DNA of 64,000 nt from Duganella sp. BJB476 (GCF_003416895.1 NZ_QVIO01000008.1:62001-126000), one strand, 5' to 3'; shown: positions 34,456-44,106, numbered from the stretch's first letter. Translations and numbers: made by a program. Notes: generated from the sequence alone by a model not told the origin.

Positions 34456-35264
34456 TAGACCCCTCTGAAATACTGCGCGCCCAGATCCTGATCGTCGACG
34501 ACCAGGAAGCGAACGTCATGCTGCTGGAGCAGATGCTGGCCAACGCCGGCTACACCAATGTCAGCAGCACGATGGACCCGTTCACCGTGTGCGATCTGCA
34601 CCTGAAGCACCATTACGACCTGATCCTGCTGGACCTGCAAATGCCCGGCATGGACGGTTTTGCCGTGCTGGAAGCGCTCAAGCAGATCGAGCCGGACGGC
34701 TACGTGCCGGTGCTGGTGGTGACGGCGCAGCCGAACCACAAGCTGCGCGCGTTGCAGGCCGGCGCCAAGGATTTCGTCGGCAAGCCGTTCGAGCTGGTCG
34801 AGGTGGAAACGCGCATCCGCAACATGCTGGAAGTGCGCCTGCTGCATCGCAAGCTGCGCCGCTACAACGAGCAGCTGGAATCGACGGTGTTGGAACGCAC
34901 GGCGCAATTGCGCGCCAGCGAGGCGCGCTTCCAGCGCTTCGCCGAACTGTCGACCGACTGGTACTGGGAGCAGGATGTCGACGGCCAGCTCACCAACTGG
35001 TCCGGTCCGGTGGCCGACATGGTGGGCATCGGCAGCAGCGATACCGGCGGCTGGGACGTGGCCGAGCACGCGTTGCTGCAATCGAATATCGCCGAGCGCA
35101 AGGCCTTCCTGGACTTCGTCTACAGCCGGACTATCGGTGGCGTGCTGCAATACCTGCAGGTGAGCGGCGAGCCCATGTTCGACGAGACCGGCCGCTTCAT
35201 CGGCTATCGCGGCGTCGGCCGCGACGTGACGGCGATGGCCGGCATGTTCGCCAAGACGGAATAA
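34452..35264 (+). CDS. Response regulator with C-terminal PAS domain
   Basis: A 270-residue protein: receiver 1-125 with acidic pair (DD 16-17), phospho-Asp61 in LLDLQMPGMDG and Lys in VGKPFE; a coiled coil (about 125-150) and a PAS domain to the end (FQRFAELSTDWYWEQDVDGQLTNWSG). There is no output domain such as GGDEF, EAL or DNA-binding helix, so it probably signals by protein contact, possibly with the Crp-type regulator or the hybrid kinase. Its ATG overlaps the kinase stop (ATGA). Confidence 0.85.
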   Translation: MIDPSEILRAQILIVDDQEANVMLLEQMLANAGYTNVSSTMDPFTVCDLHLKHHYDLILLDLQMPGMDGFAVLEALKQIEPDGYVPVLVVTAQPNHKLRALQAGAKDFVGKPFELVEVETRIRNMLEVRLLHRKLRRYNEQLESTVLERTAQLRASEARFQRFAELSTDWYWEQDVDGQLTNWSGPVADMVGIGSSDTGGWDVAEHALLQSNIAERKAFLDFVYSRTIGGVLQYLQVSGEPMFDETGRFIGYRGVGRDVTAMAGMFAKTE

Positions 35265-35266
35265 AC

Positions 35267-37087
35267 CTAGCCCGCCGAACGCGAGACCTTGTGGCGGTGC
35301 CAGTAGTGCCCCAGCACCGCTTTCACACGCTCGCGTTCGCCACGTATGCCTTTCAGCTTGACCTTGTCGTCGCTGCCGAAGTTGCGCTTGATGGTCAGCA
35401 CGTCGCCCCCTATGCCATCCTTGTAGCGCAGGTCGCCGATCGCGTCCCAGGCGATGAACTGCCCGTCCTGCGGCAAGGTCAGGCCGTCGTAGCCGATCTG
35501 GAAGCGCTGGCCGCCGTTCAGCTCGAACACTTGCTGCGGGAAGTGGCGCAGCACGACGGCGCGCTCTTCGTCGTTGTGCGGCTGGTAGCGGTAGGCCAGG
35601 TCGCGCTCATGCTCGCTGGCGAAGCGGCCTTCATATACATTCCACAAACGCGTTTCGATCTCCTCCGCGCCGGCGATGTCGGCGACCCAGCTGCGCGCCA
35701 CCGGCGCCACCACGATCGCGCCGAAGTCCTGCGGCGCGATGACGCAGCCGGCGTTGTCCATGCGCTCGTCCAGCTTGGGATGGCTGTCGAAAGGATGGGG
35801 CATGTCGGTATCGGCCATGTCGCCGGCGAACTCGTCGGAGTGCGCGAACGCCTCCAGCCCCTGCGCCACATGGGCGGCGATGCCCAGCGTTGCGCCATGT
35901 TGGGCATTGCGCTCGAACAGTTCACGCTCGATGCGGCCGCGATAGTTGCTGTAGGCGCTGACCTTGATCAGCGCGCGCACCAGCGCCGCGCCGGACACCA
36001 GGTCACGCGCGGCGCGGTCGGCCAGGAACTCGCGCTCGCGGCTGTCGCGCTTCAGGGCCAGCTCGTAGATGAAACGGTACAGGCTCAGCAGGTAGAACGC
36101 GATCACCGTCAGGCCGGCCGCGCCCATCATCGCGCGGTAGTAGTCGAACTGCGACAGCTTGGGGCCGAGCGCCGCGCTGCTGCTGGTGTCGCCGCCGCGC
36201 AGGTGGGCCAGTTCGTGCACCAGCACCGCGTCGGCCTCGTCCTGCGCCATCACGCGCAACAGCGGCAGGCTGACGAACAGCGTGCGTCCCGTCAGCTTGC
36301 GCCCTCCCACCGACAGTGCCGCCTCGGTGACGAAGAAGTTGTTGTCGATGCCGGCCACGATCTGTTCCGGCGGCGCCGTGCCCAGCGTGGCGGCCAGCGC
36401 GCGCACGCGGGCCCACAGTGCCGGCGCGGCGTCGGCCGCCAGCAGTTCGCCATCGACGCCGGTCTGTTCCGGCACGCGCTGGAACATATGCTTGAGCGAG
36501 GCGAACACGGCGCCCGCCGCCAGCAGGGCGACGATGCCGACCAGCTTGATCGAATAGAAGTGCAGGAAGTACGCGGTCAGCCAGAACGACATCCACACCA
36601 GCAGCGCGCTTTGCAGCGTCACCTCCAGCGCGCTGGCCAGCGCCATGATGCGCCAGCCCAGCACCAGGCTGGCATACTGCGCCGCGCGGTTGTAGAAGGC
36701 CAGCAGTCCCAGTCCCGCCGCCGTCAGCAGCAACACCGCGCCGGCCACCAGCAAGCCGACGGCGGCCAGCTGCGCCCAATAGAATTGCCACTCTTCCGAC
36801 AGCGGCTCGCAGACGCCGTGGCGATAGTCGGCCCGTTCCGGCGCGGCGTCGCCGCAGACGGACGAGGGCGGATGCTCGCGGTAGTAGGTCAGCAGCGCGC
36901 CCTTGTCCAGCGTGGCGTCGGCGGACTGTGTGAGCTTTTGCTGCACGGCCTCGATGAAGTTGGCGTCCTGCGCGCCCAGCACGTAGTGGGCGAACGCCAG
37001 CACGATCAGCGGTACGGCGAACAAGGCGAGCGCTGCCCGGCCGAGGGCTTTCAGCAGATCGCGTTTGATGATATCCAGTGAACGCAC
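35267..37087 (-). CDS. M48-family membrane metallopeptidase
   Basis: A 606-residue zinc protease. One N-terminal membrane helix (about 17-40), two or three further helices (about 104-200), then the catalytic HELAH at 291-295, which gives the HExxH zinc site of M48 (Ste24/HtpX) peptidases, and HPF...HPKLDERM further on. The start is a GTG with GGAG seven bases before it. The C-terminal 150 residues are an extra domain with beta-like character. The substrate is probably membrane or envelope proteins. It converges with the response regulator gene, with stops 2 bp apart. Confidence 0.85.
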   Translation of the reverse strand: MRSLDIIKRDLLKALGRAALALFAVPLIVLAFAHYVLGAQDANFIEAVQQKLTQSADATLDKGALLTYYREHPPSSVCGDAAPERADYRHGVCEPLSEEWQFYWAQLAAVGLLVAGAVLLLTAAGLGLLAFYNRAAQYASLVLGWRIMALASALEVTLQSALLVWMSFWLTAYFLHFYSIKLVGIVALLAAGAVFASLKHMFQRVPEQTGVDGELLAADAAPALWARVRALAATLGTAPPEQIVAGIDNNFFVTEAALSVGGRKLTGRTLFVSLPLLRVMAQDEADAVLVHELAHLRGGDTSSSAALGPKLSQFDYYRAMMGAAGLTVIAFYLLSLYRFIYELALKRDSREREFLADRAARDLVSGAALVRALIKVSAYSNYRGRIERELFERNAQHGATLGIAAHVAQGLEAFAHSDEFAGDMADTDMPHPFDSHPKLDERMDNAGCVIAPQDFGAIVVAPVARSWVADIAGAEEIETRLWNVYEGRFASEHERDLAYRYQPHNDEERAVVLRHFPQQVFELNGGQRFQIGYDGLTLPQDGQFIAWDAIGDLRYKDGIGGDVLTIKRNFGSDDKVKLKGIRGERERVKAVLGHYWHRHKVSRSAG

Positions 37088-37195
37088 GATGGCTCCGTCT
37101 CGTTTAAAAAAATCGAGCGGCTATGGTAATGCACCGGCAGGCCCGCGAAATACGCACATTGTCACCCCCGCCGCCATGCTGTTAGTATGCCTTGC

Positions 37196-37999
37196 ATGAC
37201 AAAAACAAAGACATGGGGACTGCTCGCCGGCCTGGCGCTGCTGCTGCATGGGCGCCTTGCGCCGGCGGCCGAGAGCGTGCCCTTGTATGTTTATTATTCC
37301 GATCCCACCTTCGCCGCCGGCGCGCCCGGCAGCCTGACCGACAAGATGGCCGCCTGGCTGACGCAGCGCTCCAACGGCCGCTACCAGTTCGTCGCCACCC
37401 AGCTGCCGCGCCGCCGGCTCGAGCTGATGATGGAACAGCCCCATTGGCCGGGCGTGGTGGCCTGGGCCAACCCGCGCTGGTTTGCCGCCGCCGGCGCGCG
37501 CCAGGGCTGGAGCCGCTACTACATGGTCGACGCCAACCTGGTGGCCTCGCTGCGCAGCGCGCCGCTGGAGTACGTGGACGACAGCTCGCTGTACGGCCAG
37601 AACATCGGCACCGTGCAGGGCTACACCTATAAAAACCTGGAACCGCTGGTCAAGGACGGCAAACTGGTCCGCGACGATGCCGACACCGAGCTGCGCAACC
37701 TGCTCAAGCTGCAGCAGCACCGGGTGCCGGTGGCGTTTTTGCAAGCCAGTTCGCTGCCGCGCTTCCACCGGCAGTTCGCCGACCTCGATCGCTGGCTGTA
37801 CCTGTCGGCGCGGCCGCGCACGGTGTTCGAACGGGCCTTTTTCACCGCGCCGAACCAGCCTGAACTGCTGGATTTCCTCAACCGGCAGGCCGACGCGCTG
37901 CTCGCCGACCAGCCGTGGCAGGACGCTTTCGGCACCTGCAAGCTGGTGTTGCCGCGCCAGTCCGGCGCCACCGATGCGCAACGCAAGCTGTGCCGCTAG
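37196..37999 (+). CDS. Periplasmic substrate-binding-like protein (orphan)
   Basis: A 267-residue secreted protein with a signal peptide (about 1-25: TKTWGLLAGLALLLHGRLAPAA). The rest resembles family 3 extracellular solute-binding proteins (LYVYYSDPTF near the start, IGTVQGYTYKNL in the middle, VPVAFLQASSLP), but there is no transporter gene beside it. It may be a sensory binding protein or serve a distant transporter. An in-frame ATG at 37187 is an alternative start. No strong ribosome site is visible. Confidence 0.7.
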   Translation: MTKTKTWGLLAGLALLLHGRLAPAAESVPLYVYYSDPTFAAGAPGSLTDKMAAWLTQRSNGRYQFVATQLPRRRLELMMEQPHWPGVVAWANPRWFAAAGARQGWSRYYMVDANLVASLRSAPLEYVDDSSLYGQNIGTVQGYTYKNLEPLVKDGKLVRDDADTELRNLLKLQQHRVPVAFLQASSLPRFHRQFADLDRWLYLSARPRTVFERAFFTAPNQPELLDFLNRQADALLADQPWQDAFGTCKLVLPRQSGATDAQRKLCR

Positions 38000-38116
38000 T
38001 TGTCGTGTTCGTCGCGCGTGCGGCTTTGTTGGGTATAATCGCCGGATTGCCTGTTCGCCGGACCGCAACGTCTGCCTTCCGCGCCCGTCTCACCCTTCAC
38101 TAGAAAAATACTCTTC

Positions 38117-39736
38117 ATGGCATCTTCCAACGATAACGTCAGCATGGCGCTGTTCTGCGATTTTGAAAACGTGGCGCTCGGTGTGCGCGACGCCAACTAC
38201 GACAAGTTCGACATCAAGCCGGTGCTGGAACGTCTGCTGCTCAAGGGCAGCATCGTGGTCAAGAAGGCGTATTGCGACTGGGACCGCTACAAGGGCTTCA
38301 AGGCGCCGATGCACGAGGCTAACTTCGAGCTGATCGAAATCCCGCACGTGCGCCAGTCCGGCAAGAACTCGGCCGACATCCGCATGGTCGTCGATGCGCT
38401 CGACTTGTGCTACACCAAGTCGCACGTCGACACCTTCGTCATCATTTCCGGCGACTCCGATTTTTCGCCGCTGGTGTCCAAGCTGCGCGAGAACGCCAAG
38501 AAGGTGATCGGCGTCGGCGTCAAGCAGTCGACCTCGGACCTGCTGGTGGCTAACTGCGACGAATTCATCTTCTACGACGACCTGGTGCGCGAAAGCCGCC
38601 GCGCCAAGCGCGAAGCCGGCCCGGAGGCCAAGCCGGCCGTCAAGCGTTCGCCGGAAGAGGAGCGCGTGCGCCGCGAAGAGATGGACAAGCGCCGCAACCA
38701 GGCGGTGGAAATCGCCGCCAATACCTTCGAGGCGCTGGTCTCCGAGCGTGGCGACAGCGGCAAGATCTGGGCCTCCGTGCTGAAGGAAGCGATCAAGCGC
38801 CGCAAGCCGGACTTCAGCGAGTCCTACTATGGCTTCCGCACCTTCGGCAACCTGATCGAGGAATGCAAGGCGCGCGGTTTGCTGGAATTCGGTCGTGACG
38901 AAAAATCCGGCGCTTATGTGTATCGCGGCACCGGCGTGGCGACGCCGGGCGAGTCGTCGGTTGACGGCGCGCCGGCCGAGGCACAGGACGGCGGCAAGCA
39001 GGAATCGCGCCGCAGCCGTGGCCGTGGCCGCACCGCCGCCGAGCGCTTTGCCGAACGCCAGGCCGAGCGCCAGGCGCAGCAAGCCCGCGCGGCAGGACAA
39101 ACCAATGGCGACGAGGACGACGCCGAGCAGCCAGCGCCAAGCTACGTCGAGCCGGAACAACTGGCCGGCCAGCCGGAAGCGCCGGAGGCATTGGAAGCAC
39201 CAGCCGCCGCAGCGGCCAGCGACTCCGAGCGCGGCCGTGGCCGTGGTCGTGGCAATCGCGGCGGACGCAAGCAGGGCGAGCGTCAGGGCCAGCAGGAGGC
39301 TGTAGCGGCCGCCGAGGCGCCGGTAGTGGCGCAAGCTGTGGTCGAAGCACCGGTCGCCGTCAGCGCGCCGGTGGTGGCCGACGAGGCGCCAGCCAAGAAA
39401 AAGGGCGGCCCGAAACCGCCAGCGCGCAAGCTGAAAGAGGCTGCCAAGCCGAAGGCCGACGCTGTGGCGCCTGCCAAGGGTGGCAAGAACGCGAAGAACG
39501 TCCGCGGCGCCAAGGGCGTGGCAACGGCCAACGACGAACAGTCGGCGGCGGCAGCCCCAGCCCCAGCCCCAGCGCCGGTTGAAGCGCCTGCGCCGGCACC
39601 GGTCGCATCGGCCGAGTCCGACGCCAAGCCAGCCGCCAAGCCTGCCAAGGCCAAGGCGGCCGCCAAGCCAGCCCGCAAGCCGGCCGCACCGCGCACGCCG
39701 CGTCCCGCCAAGGCAGCGGCCAAAGCCGAGGAGTAA
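38117..39736 (+). CDS. NYN-domain nuclease with LOTUS domain and low-complexity RGG tail
   Basis: A 539-residue protein. Residues 8-155 form a NYN (PIN-like, LabA/DUF88) domain with acidic residues at Asp15 (LFCDFENV), Asp87 (SADIRMVVD) and Asp113/115 (SGDSDF), consistent with an RNase. Residues about 197-272 are an OST-HTH/LOTUS domain (IWASVLKEAIKRRKPDF...YVYRG), a known RNA-binding fold often paired with NYN. The last half is Ala/Pro/Lys-rich and disordered, with GRGRGRGNRGGR RGG-type motifs at about 375-390. Length and architecture are known in betaproteobacteria, but the RNA target is not. A role in RNA decay or small-RNA control is inference. Confidence 0.85.
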   Translation: MASSNDNVSMALFCDFENVALGVRDANYDKFDIKPVLERLLLKGSIVVKKAYCDWDRYKGFKAPMHEANFELIEIPHVRQSGKNSADIRMVVDALDLCYTKSHVDTFVIISGDSDFSPLVSKLRENAKKVIGVGVKQSTSDLLVANCDEFIFYDDLVRESRRAKREAGPEAKPAVKRSPEEERVRREEMDKRRNQAVEIAANTFEALVSERGDSGKIWASVLKEAIKRRKPDFSESYYGFRTFGNLIEECKARGLLEFGRDEKSGAYVYRGTGVATPGESSVDGAPAEAQDGGKQESRRSRGRGRTAAERFAERQAERQAQQARAAGQTNGDEDDAEQPAPSYVEPEQLAGQPEAPEALEAPAAAAASDSERGRGRGRGNRGGRKQGERQGQQEAVAAAEAPVVAQAVVEAPVAVSAPVVADEAPAKKKGGPKPPARKLKEAAKPKADAVAPAKGGKNAKNVRGAKGVATANDEQSAAAAPAPAPAPVEAPAPAPVASAESDAKPAAKPAKAKAAAKPARKPAAPRTPRPAKAAAKAEE

Positions 39737-39827
39737 TCCCGGACGGGGAAGGGCGGGCCGCCAGCGGCCCGCCGCTGCTGCTCGTATAATGGCAATGTTT
39801 TCATCTGCCTAACGACTGGTGCCGAGC

Positions 39828-40679
39828 ATGCCCATCCTCTCCGAAATCACGCTGTACCCGATCAAATCCTGCGGCGGTATCTCCTTGCAGGAAGCCACGC
39901 TGACCGTCACCGGCCTGATGACCGCGCAGATCTACGACCGCGAATGGATGGTGGTCGACGGCGCCGGCGTTTGCCTGACCCAGCGCGAACACCCGCGCAT
40001 GGCGTTGATCACTCCCAACATCAAGGGCAGCACGCTGGAACTGCGCGCGCCCGGCATGCTGCGCCTGGAAATTCCGCTCGACCTGCCCGATCCCGATCAG
40101 GCGCCCACCCTCACCACCCAAGTCTGGGACGACACCGTGCTGGCCTATGACTGCGACGACCTGACCGCCGAATGGTTCAGCCAGGCGATCGGCGTGCCGT
40201 GCCGGCTGGCGCGCTTCCACGCCAAGGCCGAACGCGCCGTCAGCCAGAACTGGACCAACGGCGTCGCCGCCACCACCATGTTCTCGGACGGCTACCCGAT
40301 GCTGGTGGCCGGCGCCGCCTCGCTGGACGACCTGAACGACAAGCTGCGCAAAGCCGGCCGCGACGCCATCCCGATGAACCGCTTCCGTCCCAACCTGGTC
40401 GTGGCCGGCATCGAAGCCTTCGAAGAGGACTACGTCGAAACGTTCCAACTGGGCGATGCGCTGCTGAAACCGGTCAAACCCTGTTCGCGTTGCCCTATGC
40501 CATCGGTCAACCAGGCGACCGGGGAGTTCGGTCCCGATCCGCTGGACCTGATGCAAGGCTACCGCGCCAAGCCGGAGCTGGACGGCGCCCTGTGCTTCGG
40601 CATGAACAGCATCCTGATCGCCGGAGAGGGCCAGCACGTGCGGGTTGGGCAGGAAATCGTCGTTACCTTGGCGTTTTAA
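39828..40679 (+). CDS. MOSC domain-containing protein (YcbX/mARC-like)
   Basis: A 283-residue protein with an N-terminal beta-barrel MOSC_N domain (MPILSEITLYPIKSCGGISL) and a C-terminal MOSC domain whose motif LLKPVKPCSRCPMPSVNQATGE contains the Cys expected to bind the molybdenum cofactor. Relatives reduce N-hydroxylated compounds. An in-frame GTG nine bases upstream is an alternative start. A TATAAT at 39785-39790 may be its -10 box, but no clear -35 is seen. Confidence 0.85.
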   Translation: MPILSEITLYPIKSCGGISLQEATLTVTGLMTAQIYDREWMVVDGAGVCLTQREHPRMALITPNIKGSTLELRAPGMLRLEIPLDLPDPDQAPTLTTQVWDDTVLAYDCDDLTAEWFSQAIGVPCRLARFHAKAERAVSQNWTNGVAATTMFSDGYPMLVAGAASLDDLNDKLRKAGRDAIPMNRFRPNLVVAGIEAFEEDYVETFQLGDALLKPVKPCSRCPMPSVNQATGEFGPDPLDLMQGYRAKPELDGALCFGMNSILIAGEGQHVRVGQEIVVTLAF

Positions 40680-40759
40680 CGCAGCTAGCCATTCCCAAGT
40701 GCTAAAACTTGGCGTAATGTGGCATCTGGCATGAAACAAGCTGATGAGTAAGGGCAAAT

Positions 40760-41944
40760 ATGACGCAAACTGCAACCGGCAAGTTCTCGCCGCCAACTGA
40801 CCACGCCGCGCGCGCGGTGGATCTGGCGGCCGAAAACCAGGCCCTGCGTGCGCGCATGGCTTACCTGCTGGAGCAGGCCGAGCGCAACCATTCGATCATG
40901 ACCCGCCACCAGGCCTTCGACCTGGACATCGTCAGCGCCGCCAATTTTCCCGAACTGATAGGCACCATCTTCCGCGTGTTGCCGGTGATCTCCGAACTCG
41001 ACAGCGTGACCCTGACGCTGATCGACGAAGACGCCGACATCCGCACCGTCATGGCCAAGCTGGACGTGGTGTTTGAAGACTTCCCCGAACTGATCTTCGT
41101 TGAAACGCTCGACGGCCTGGGTTTCGACCTCGGCCAGCGCAACGCCTACACGCCGACGCCCAAGCCGCTGCTGGGCATGTACGACGCGCAGCGTCATGCG
41201 AGGCCGTTCCCGCAGCCGCCGGCCGGTCTGCAAAGCGTGGCGCTGGTGCCGCTGCTGCGCAACAAGCGCATCATCGGCAGCCTGAACCTGGGCAGCTGCG
41301 ACCCGACCCGTTTCACGCCCAGCCTGGGCACGGATTTCATCGAGCACATGGCGTCGATCATCGCCATCTGCCTGGAAAACGTCATCAGTAACGAGATGCT
41401 CAAGTACATCGGCCTGACCGATTCGCTGACCGGTGTCTACAACCGGCGCTATATCGACCGGCGTTTGCTGGAAGAGATCGCGCGCGCGCGGCGCCAGCAG
41501 TATCCGATCTCGTTCATGTACATTGACATCGACCACTTCAAGCGCGTCAATGACACCGTCGGCCACGGCGGCGGCGACGATGTGCTGCGCGAAGTGGCCA
41601 ACCGCATCAAGAACGAGCTGCGCACCTCGGACGCGCTGGCGCGTTTCGGCGGCGAGGAATTCGTCGTGCTGCTGATCGACGCCAACCTCGACAGCGCCGC
41701 CTTCGTGGCCGAGCGCATCCGCGCCAGCGTGGCCGGCAGCATGATTGCGCTGTCGCAGGAATTGCAGTTGTCGGTGACGGTATCGATTGGCGTGGCCTGC
41801 CTGAATGCGGGCGAAGCCGAAGGCGACCCGGCGGTCGTCGCACGCGCCTGGGTGGCGCATGCGGACAGCTTGCTGTACGTCGCCAAGGAAACCGGCCGCA
41901 ACCGCGTAGTCAGCCGCGATCCAGAACCCCGGGGTCAAGTCTGA
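40760..41944 (+). CDS. Diguanylate cyclase (GAF/DUF484-like sensor + GGDEF)
   Basis: A 394-residue enzyme that makes cyclic di-GMP. After a short coiled coil (about 20-55) comes a GAF-like/DUF484-type sensory domain (56-215) and a GGDEF domain (220-385) with intact active site FGGEEF and the inhibitory RxxD motif (RTSD) five residues before it, so product feedback is likely. AAGGG lies six bases before the ATG. The final codons (Arg-Gly-Gln-Val-stop) lie inside the long palindrome described below, so the C-terminus was probably set by insertion of that element. Confidence 0.92.
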   Translation: MTQTATGKFSPPTDHAARAVDLAAENQALRARMAYLLEQAERNHSIMTRHQAFDLDIVSAANFPELIGTIFRVLPVISELDSVTLTLIDEDADIRTVMAKLDVVFEDFPELIFVETLDGLGFDLGQRNAYTPTPKPLLGMYDAQRHARPFPQPPAGLQSVALVPLLRNKRIIGSLNLGSCDPTRFTPSLGTDFIEHMASIIAICLENVISNEMLKYIGLTDSLTGVYNRRYIDRRLLEEIARARRQQYPISFMYIDIDHFKRVNDTVGHGGGDDVLREVANRIKNELRTSDALARFGGEEFVVLLIDANLDSAAFVAERIRASVAGSMIALSQELQLSVTVSIGVACLNAGEAEGDPAVVARAWVAHADSLLYVAKETGRNRVVSRDPEPRGQV

Positions 41945-42016
41945 CATTCGGACACGAGCTCTGCCGTAGGCACGCGCTACGGCAGAGCTCGTGTCCGAAT
42001 GTCAGACTTGACCCCG
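41930..42016. repeat. Long near-perfect palindrome (REP/RAYT-type element candidate)
   Basis: An exact inverted repeat of 40 bases (41930-41969 and 41977-42016) flanks a 7-base loop (41970-41976). The outer end reads GGGGTCAAGTCTGACATTCG and its complement; the inner part is CTCTGCCGTAG. It lies between convergent genes, covers the stop codon of the diguanylate cyclase and ends four bases before the antiporter stop. The GGGGTCA...TGACCCC ends resemble REP-type sequences mobilised by Y1 (RAYT) transposases in this group of bacteria. No transposase gene or second copy is seen in the window. Confidence 0.85.
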
Positions 42017-42020
42017 ATGT

Positions 42021-44003
42021 TTAACGCAGCAGGCGCTGCTCGGCGCGGTTGACGGCTTCGGCTGTACCGCGCAATACCACCACATCGCCCGCTTCCAGCA
42101 CGATGTCCGGCGTCACGTCCAGCCGGCCCTTGCCGCGGCGGATGCTGCTCACTTCGGCGCCCGCGCCGGCCACGTCGATCTCGCTCAAGGCCTTGCCCAC
42201 GCTGACCGCGCTGCCGCTAAGCGTGACCGAGTGCAAACGCTCCAGATCGGCCTCCTCGCCGGCGTCGCTGGCGCCGTGGAAGTAGCCGCGCAGCGAGGCG
42301 TAGCGTTCTTCGCGCGCCGTCTGCACCCGGTGCACCACGCGCCGCAAGGGCACGCCCAGCATCACCAGCGCGTGCGAGGCCAGCATCAGGCTGCCCTCCA
42401 TCAGTTCCGGCACCACTTCCGCCGCGCCTGCCGCTTTCAATCGGTCGAGGTCGGTGTCGTCGTGGGAGCGCACGATCACCGGCAGGGCCGGCGCCAGTTC
42501 GTGCACCAGGTGCAGCACCTTCAACGCCGACGCCGTGCTGGCGTAGGTGATCACCACCGCGCTGGCGCGGTAGATGCCGGCGGCTACCAGGCTCTCGCGC
42601 CGCGCCGCGTCGCCATAGGAAACGTGACGGCCGGCGGTCTGCGCCTCCTGCACCCGTTCCGGATCCAGGTCCAGCGCGTGGTAGTCGATATTTTCTTCGC
42701 CCAGCAAGGTCGCCAGGCTTTGCCCGCTGCGGCCGAAGCCGCACACGATCACGTGTTTGTTGGTGGACATGGTGCGGCTGGCGATCTTGGTCAGCGCCAG
42801 CGACTGCATCATCCACTCGTTGCTCGACACCTTCATGACGATCTGGTCCGACTTGGAGATGATGAACGGCGCCACCAGCATCGACAGCACCATCGACGCC
42901 AGCACCACCTGGATGATGAACGGATCCATCAGATGACTGCCGCCCGCCAGGTTCAACAGCACGAAGCCGAACTCGCCCGCCTGCGCCAGCGCCAGGCCGG
43001 TGCGCATCGACACGCCGTCCGAGGCGCCGAACAGCTTGGCCAGGCCGGCGATCAGCGCGAACTTCATCAACACCGGTCCCGCCAGCAGCACCAGCACCAG
43101 CCACCAGTGCGCCATCACCATTTGCACATTGAGCAGCATGCCGATGGTGATGAAGAACAGTCCCAGCAGCACGTCGCGGAAGGGCTTGATGTCCTCTTCC
43201 ACCTGATGCTTGTACTCGGTCTCGGAAATCAGCATGCCGGCCACGAAGGCGCCCAGCGCGAGCGACAGGCCGGCGCGCTCGGTGATCCAGGCTGCGCCCA
43301 GCGTGATCAGCAGCAGGTTCAGCATGAACAGTTCCTGCGAGCGCCGCTTGACCACCACGGTGAACCAGCCGCGCACCAGCTTCTGGCCGAAGAACAGCAG
43401 CAGCGCCAGCACGATCACGGCCTTGACGCCGGCCCAGGCCAGCGTCTCGACCAGCGCGTCCGGCCGCTGGCCCAGCGACGGAATCAGGATCAGCAGCGGC
43501 ACCACGGCCAGATCCTGGAACAGCAGGATGCCGATGATCTTGCGGCCGTGCTCGCTCTCCAGTTCCAGCCGTTCCGTCAGCATTTTTGACACGATGGCGG
43601 TCGACGACATGGCCAGCGCGCCGCCCAGCGCGAACGAGGCTTGCCAGCTGATATGGATGCCCGAGGGCAGTTGCGTGGCGATGGCCCAGCCGAACACCAT
43701 GGTGGCGGCGATGGTCAGCACCACCTGCGCCATGCCCAGCCCGAACACGATGCCGCGCATGGCCATTAATTTGGGGAGGGAGAATTCCAGCCCGATGGAG
43801 AACATCAGGAATACCACGCCGAATTCGGCCAGCGAGTGGAAGGCCTCGCTCGACTCGGCCAGCCCCAGCGCGTGGGGGCCGATCAGGATGCCGACCGCCA
43901 GGTAGCCCAGCATCGGCGGCAAATGCATCATGCGGAAAGCGACGACGCCCAGCACCGCGCTCCCCAGCAACAACAATGTTAATTCCAAAGGTGAAAACGT
44001 CAT
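42021..44003 (-). CDS. CPA2-type cation/proton antiporter with RCK domains (Kef/YbaL-like)
   Basis: A 660-residue protein with about 12-13 membrane helices (Na/H exchanger domain, to about residue 390), followed by a TrkA-N/RCK domain (HVIVCGFGRSGQSLATLL, GDAARRESLVAAG) and a TrkA-C domain near the end. This layout is typical of the KefB/YbaL subfamily of potassium/proton antiporters controlled by nucleotide or glutathione binding. It is divergent from kdsD; the 103 bp between the starts must hold promoters for both. Confidence 0.92.
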   Translation of the reverse strand: MTFSPLELTLLLLGSAVLGVVAFRMMHLPPMLGYLAVGILIGPHALGLAESSEAFHSLAEFGVVFLMFSIGLEFSLPKLMAMRGIVFGLGMAQVVLTIAATMVFGWAIATQLPSGIHISWQASFALGGALAMSSTAIVSKMLTERLELESEHGRKIIGILLFQDLAVVPLLILIPSLGQRPDALVETLAWAGVKAVIVLALLLFFGQKLVRGWFTVVVKRRSQELFMLNLLLITLGAAWITERAGLSLALGAFVAGMLISETEYKHQVEEDIKPFRDVLLGLFFITIGMLLNVQMVMAHWWLVLVLLAGPVLMKFALIAGLAKLFGASDGVSMRTGLALAQAGEFGFVLLNLAGGSHLMDPFIIQVVLASMVLSMLVAPFIISKSDQIVMKVSSNEWMMQSLALTKIASRTMSTNKHVIVCGFGRSGQSLATLLGEENIDYHALDLDPERVQEAQTAGRHVSYGDAARRESLVAAGIYRASAVVITYASTASALKVLHLVHELAPALPVIVRSHDDTDLDRLKAAGAAEVVPELMEGSLMLASHALVMLGVPLRRVVHRVQTAREERYASLRGYFHGASDAGEEADLERLHSVTLSGSAVSVGKALSEIDVAGAGAEVSSIRRGKGRLDVTPDIVLEAGDVVVLRGTAEAVNRAEQRLLR

Positions 44004-44106
44004 ATCAACATAGCCAGTAAATATAATTTCGTTGTTTGTGGGCCGGCGGGGGCGTTATGTTGTGACTGGCAAGTTTTTTGCTTTCTCAATTCGGCTATAC
44101 TTGGGC

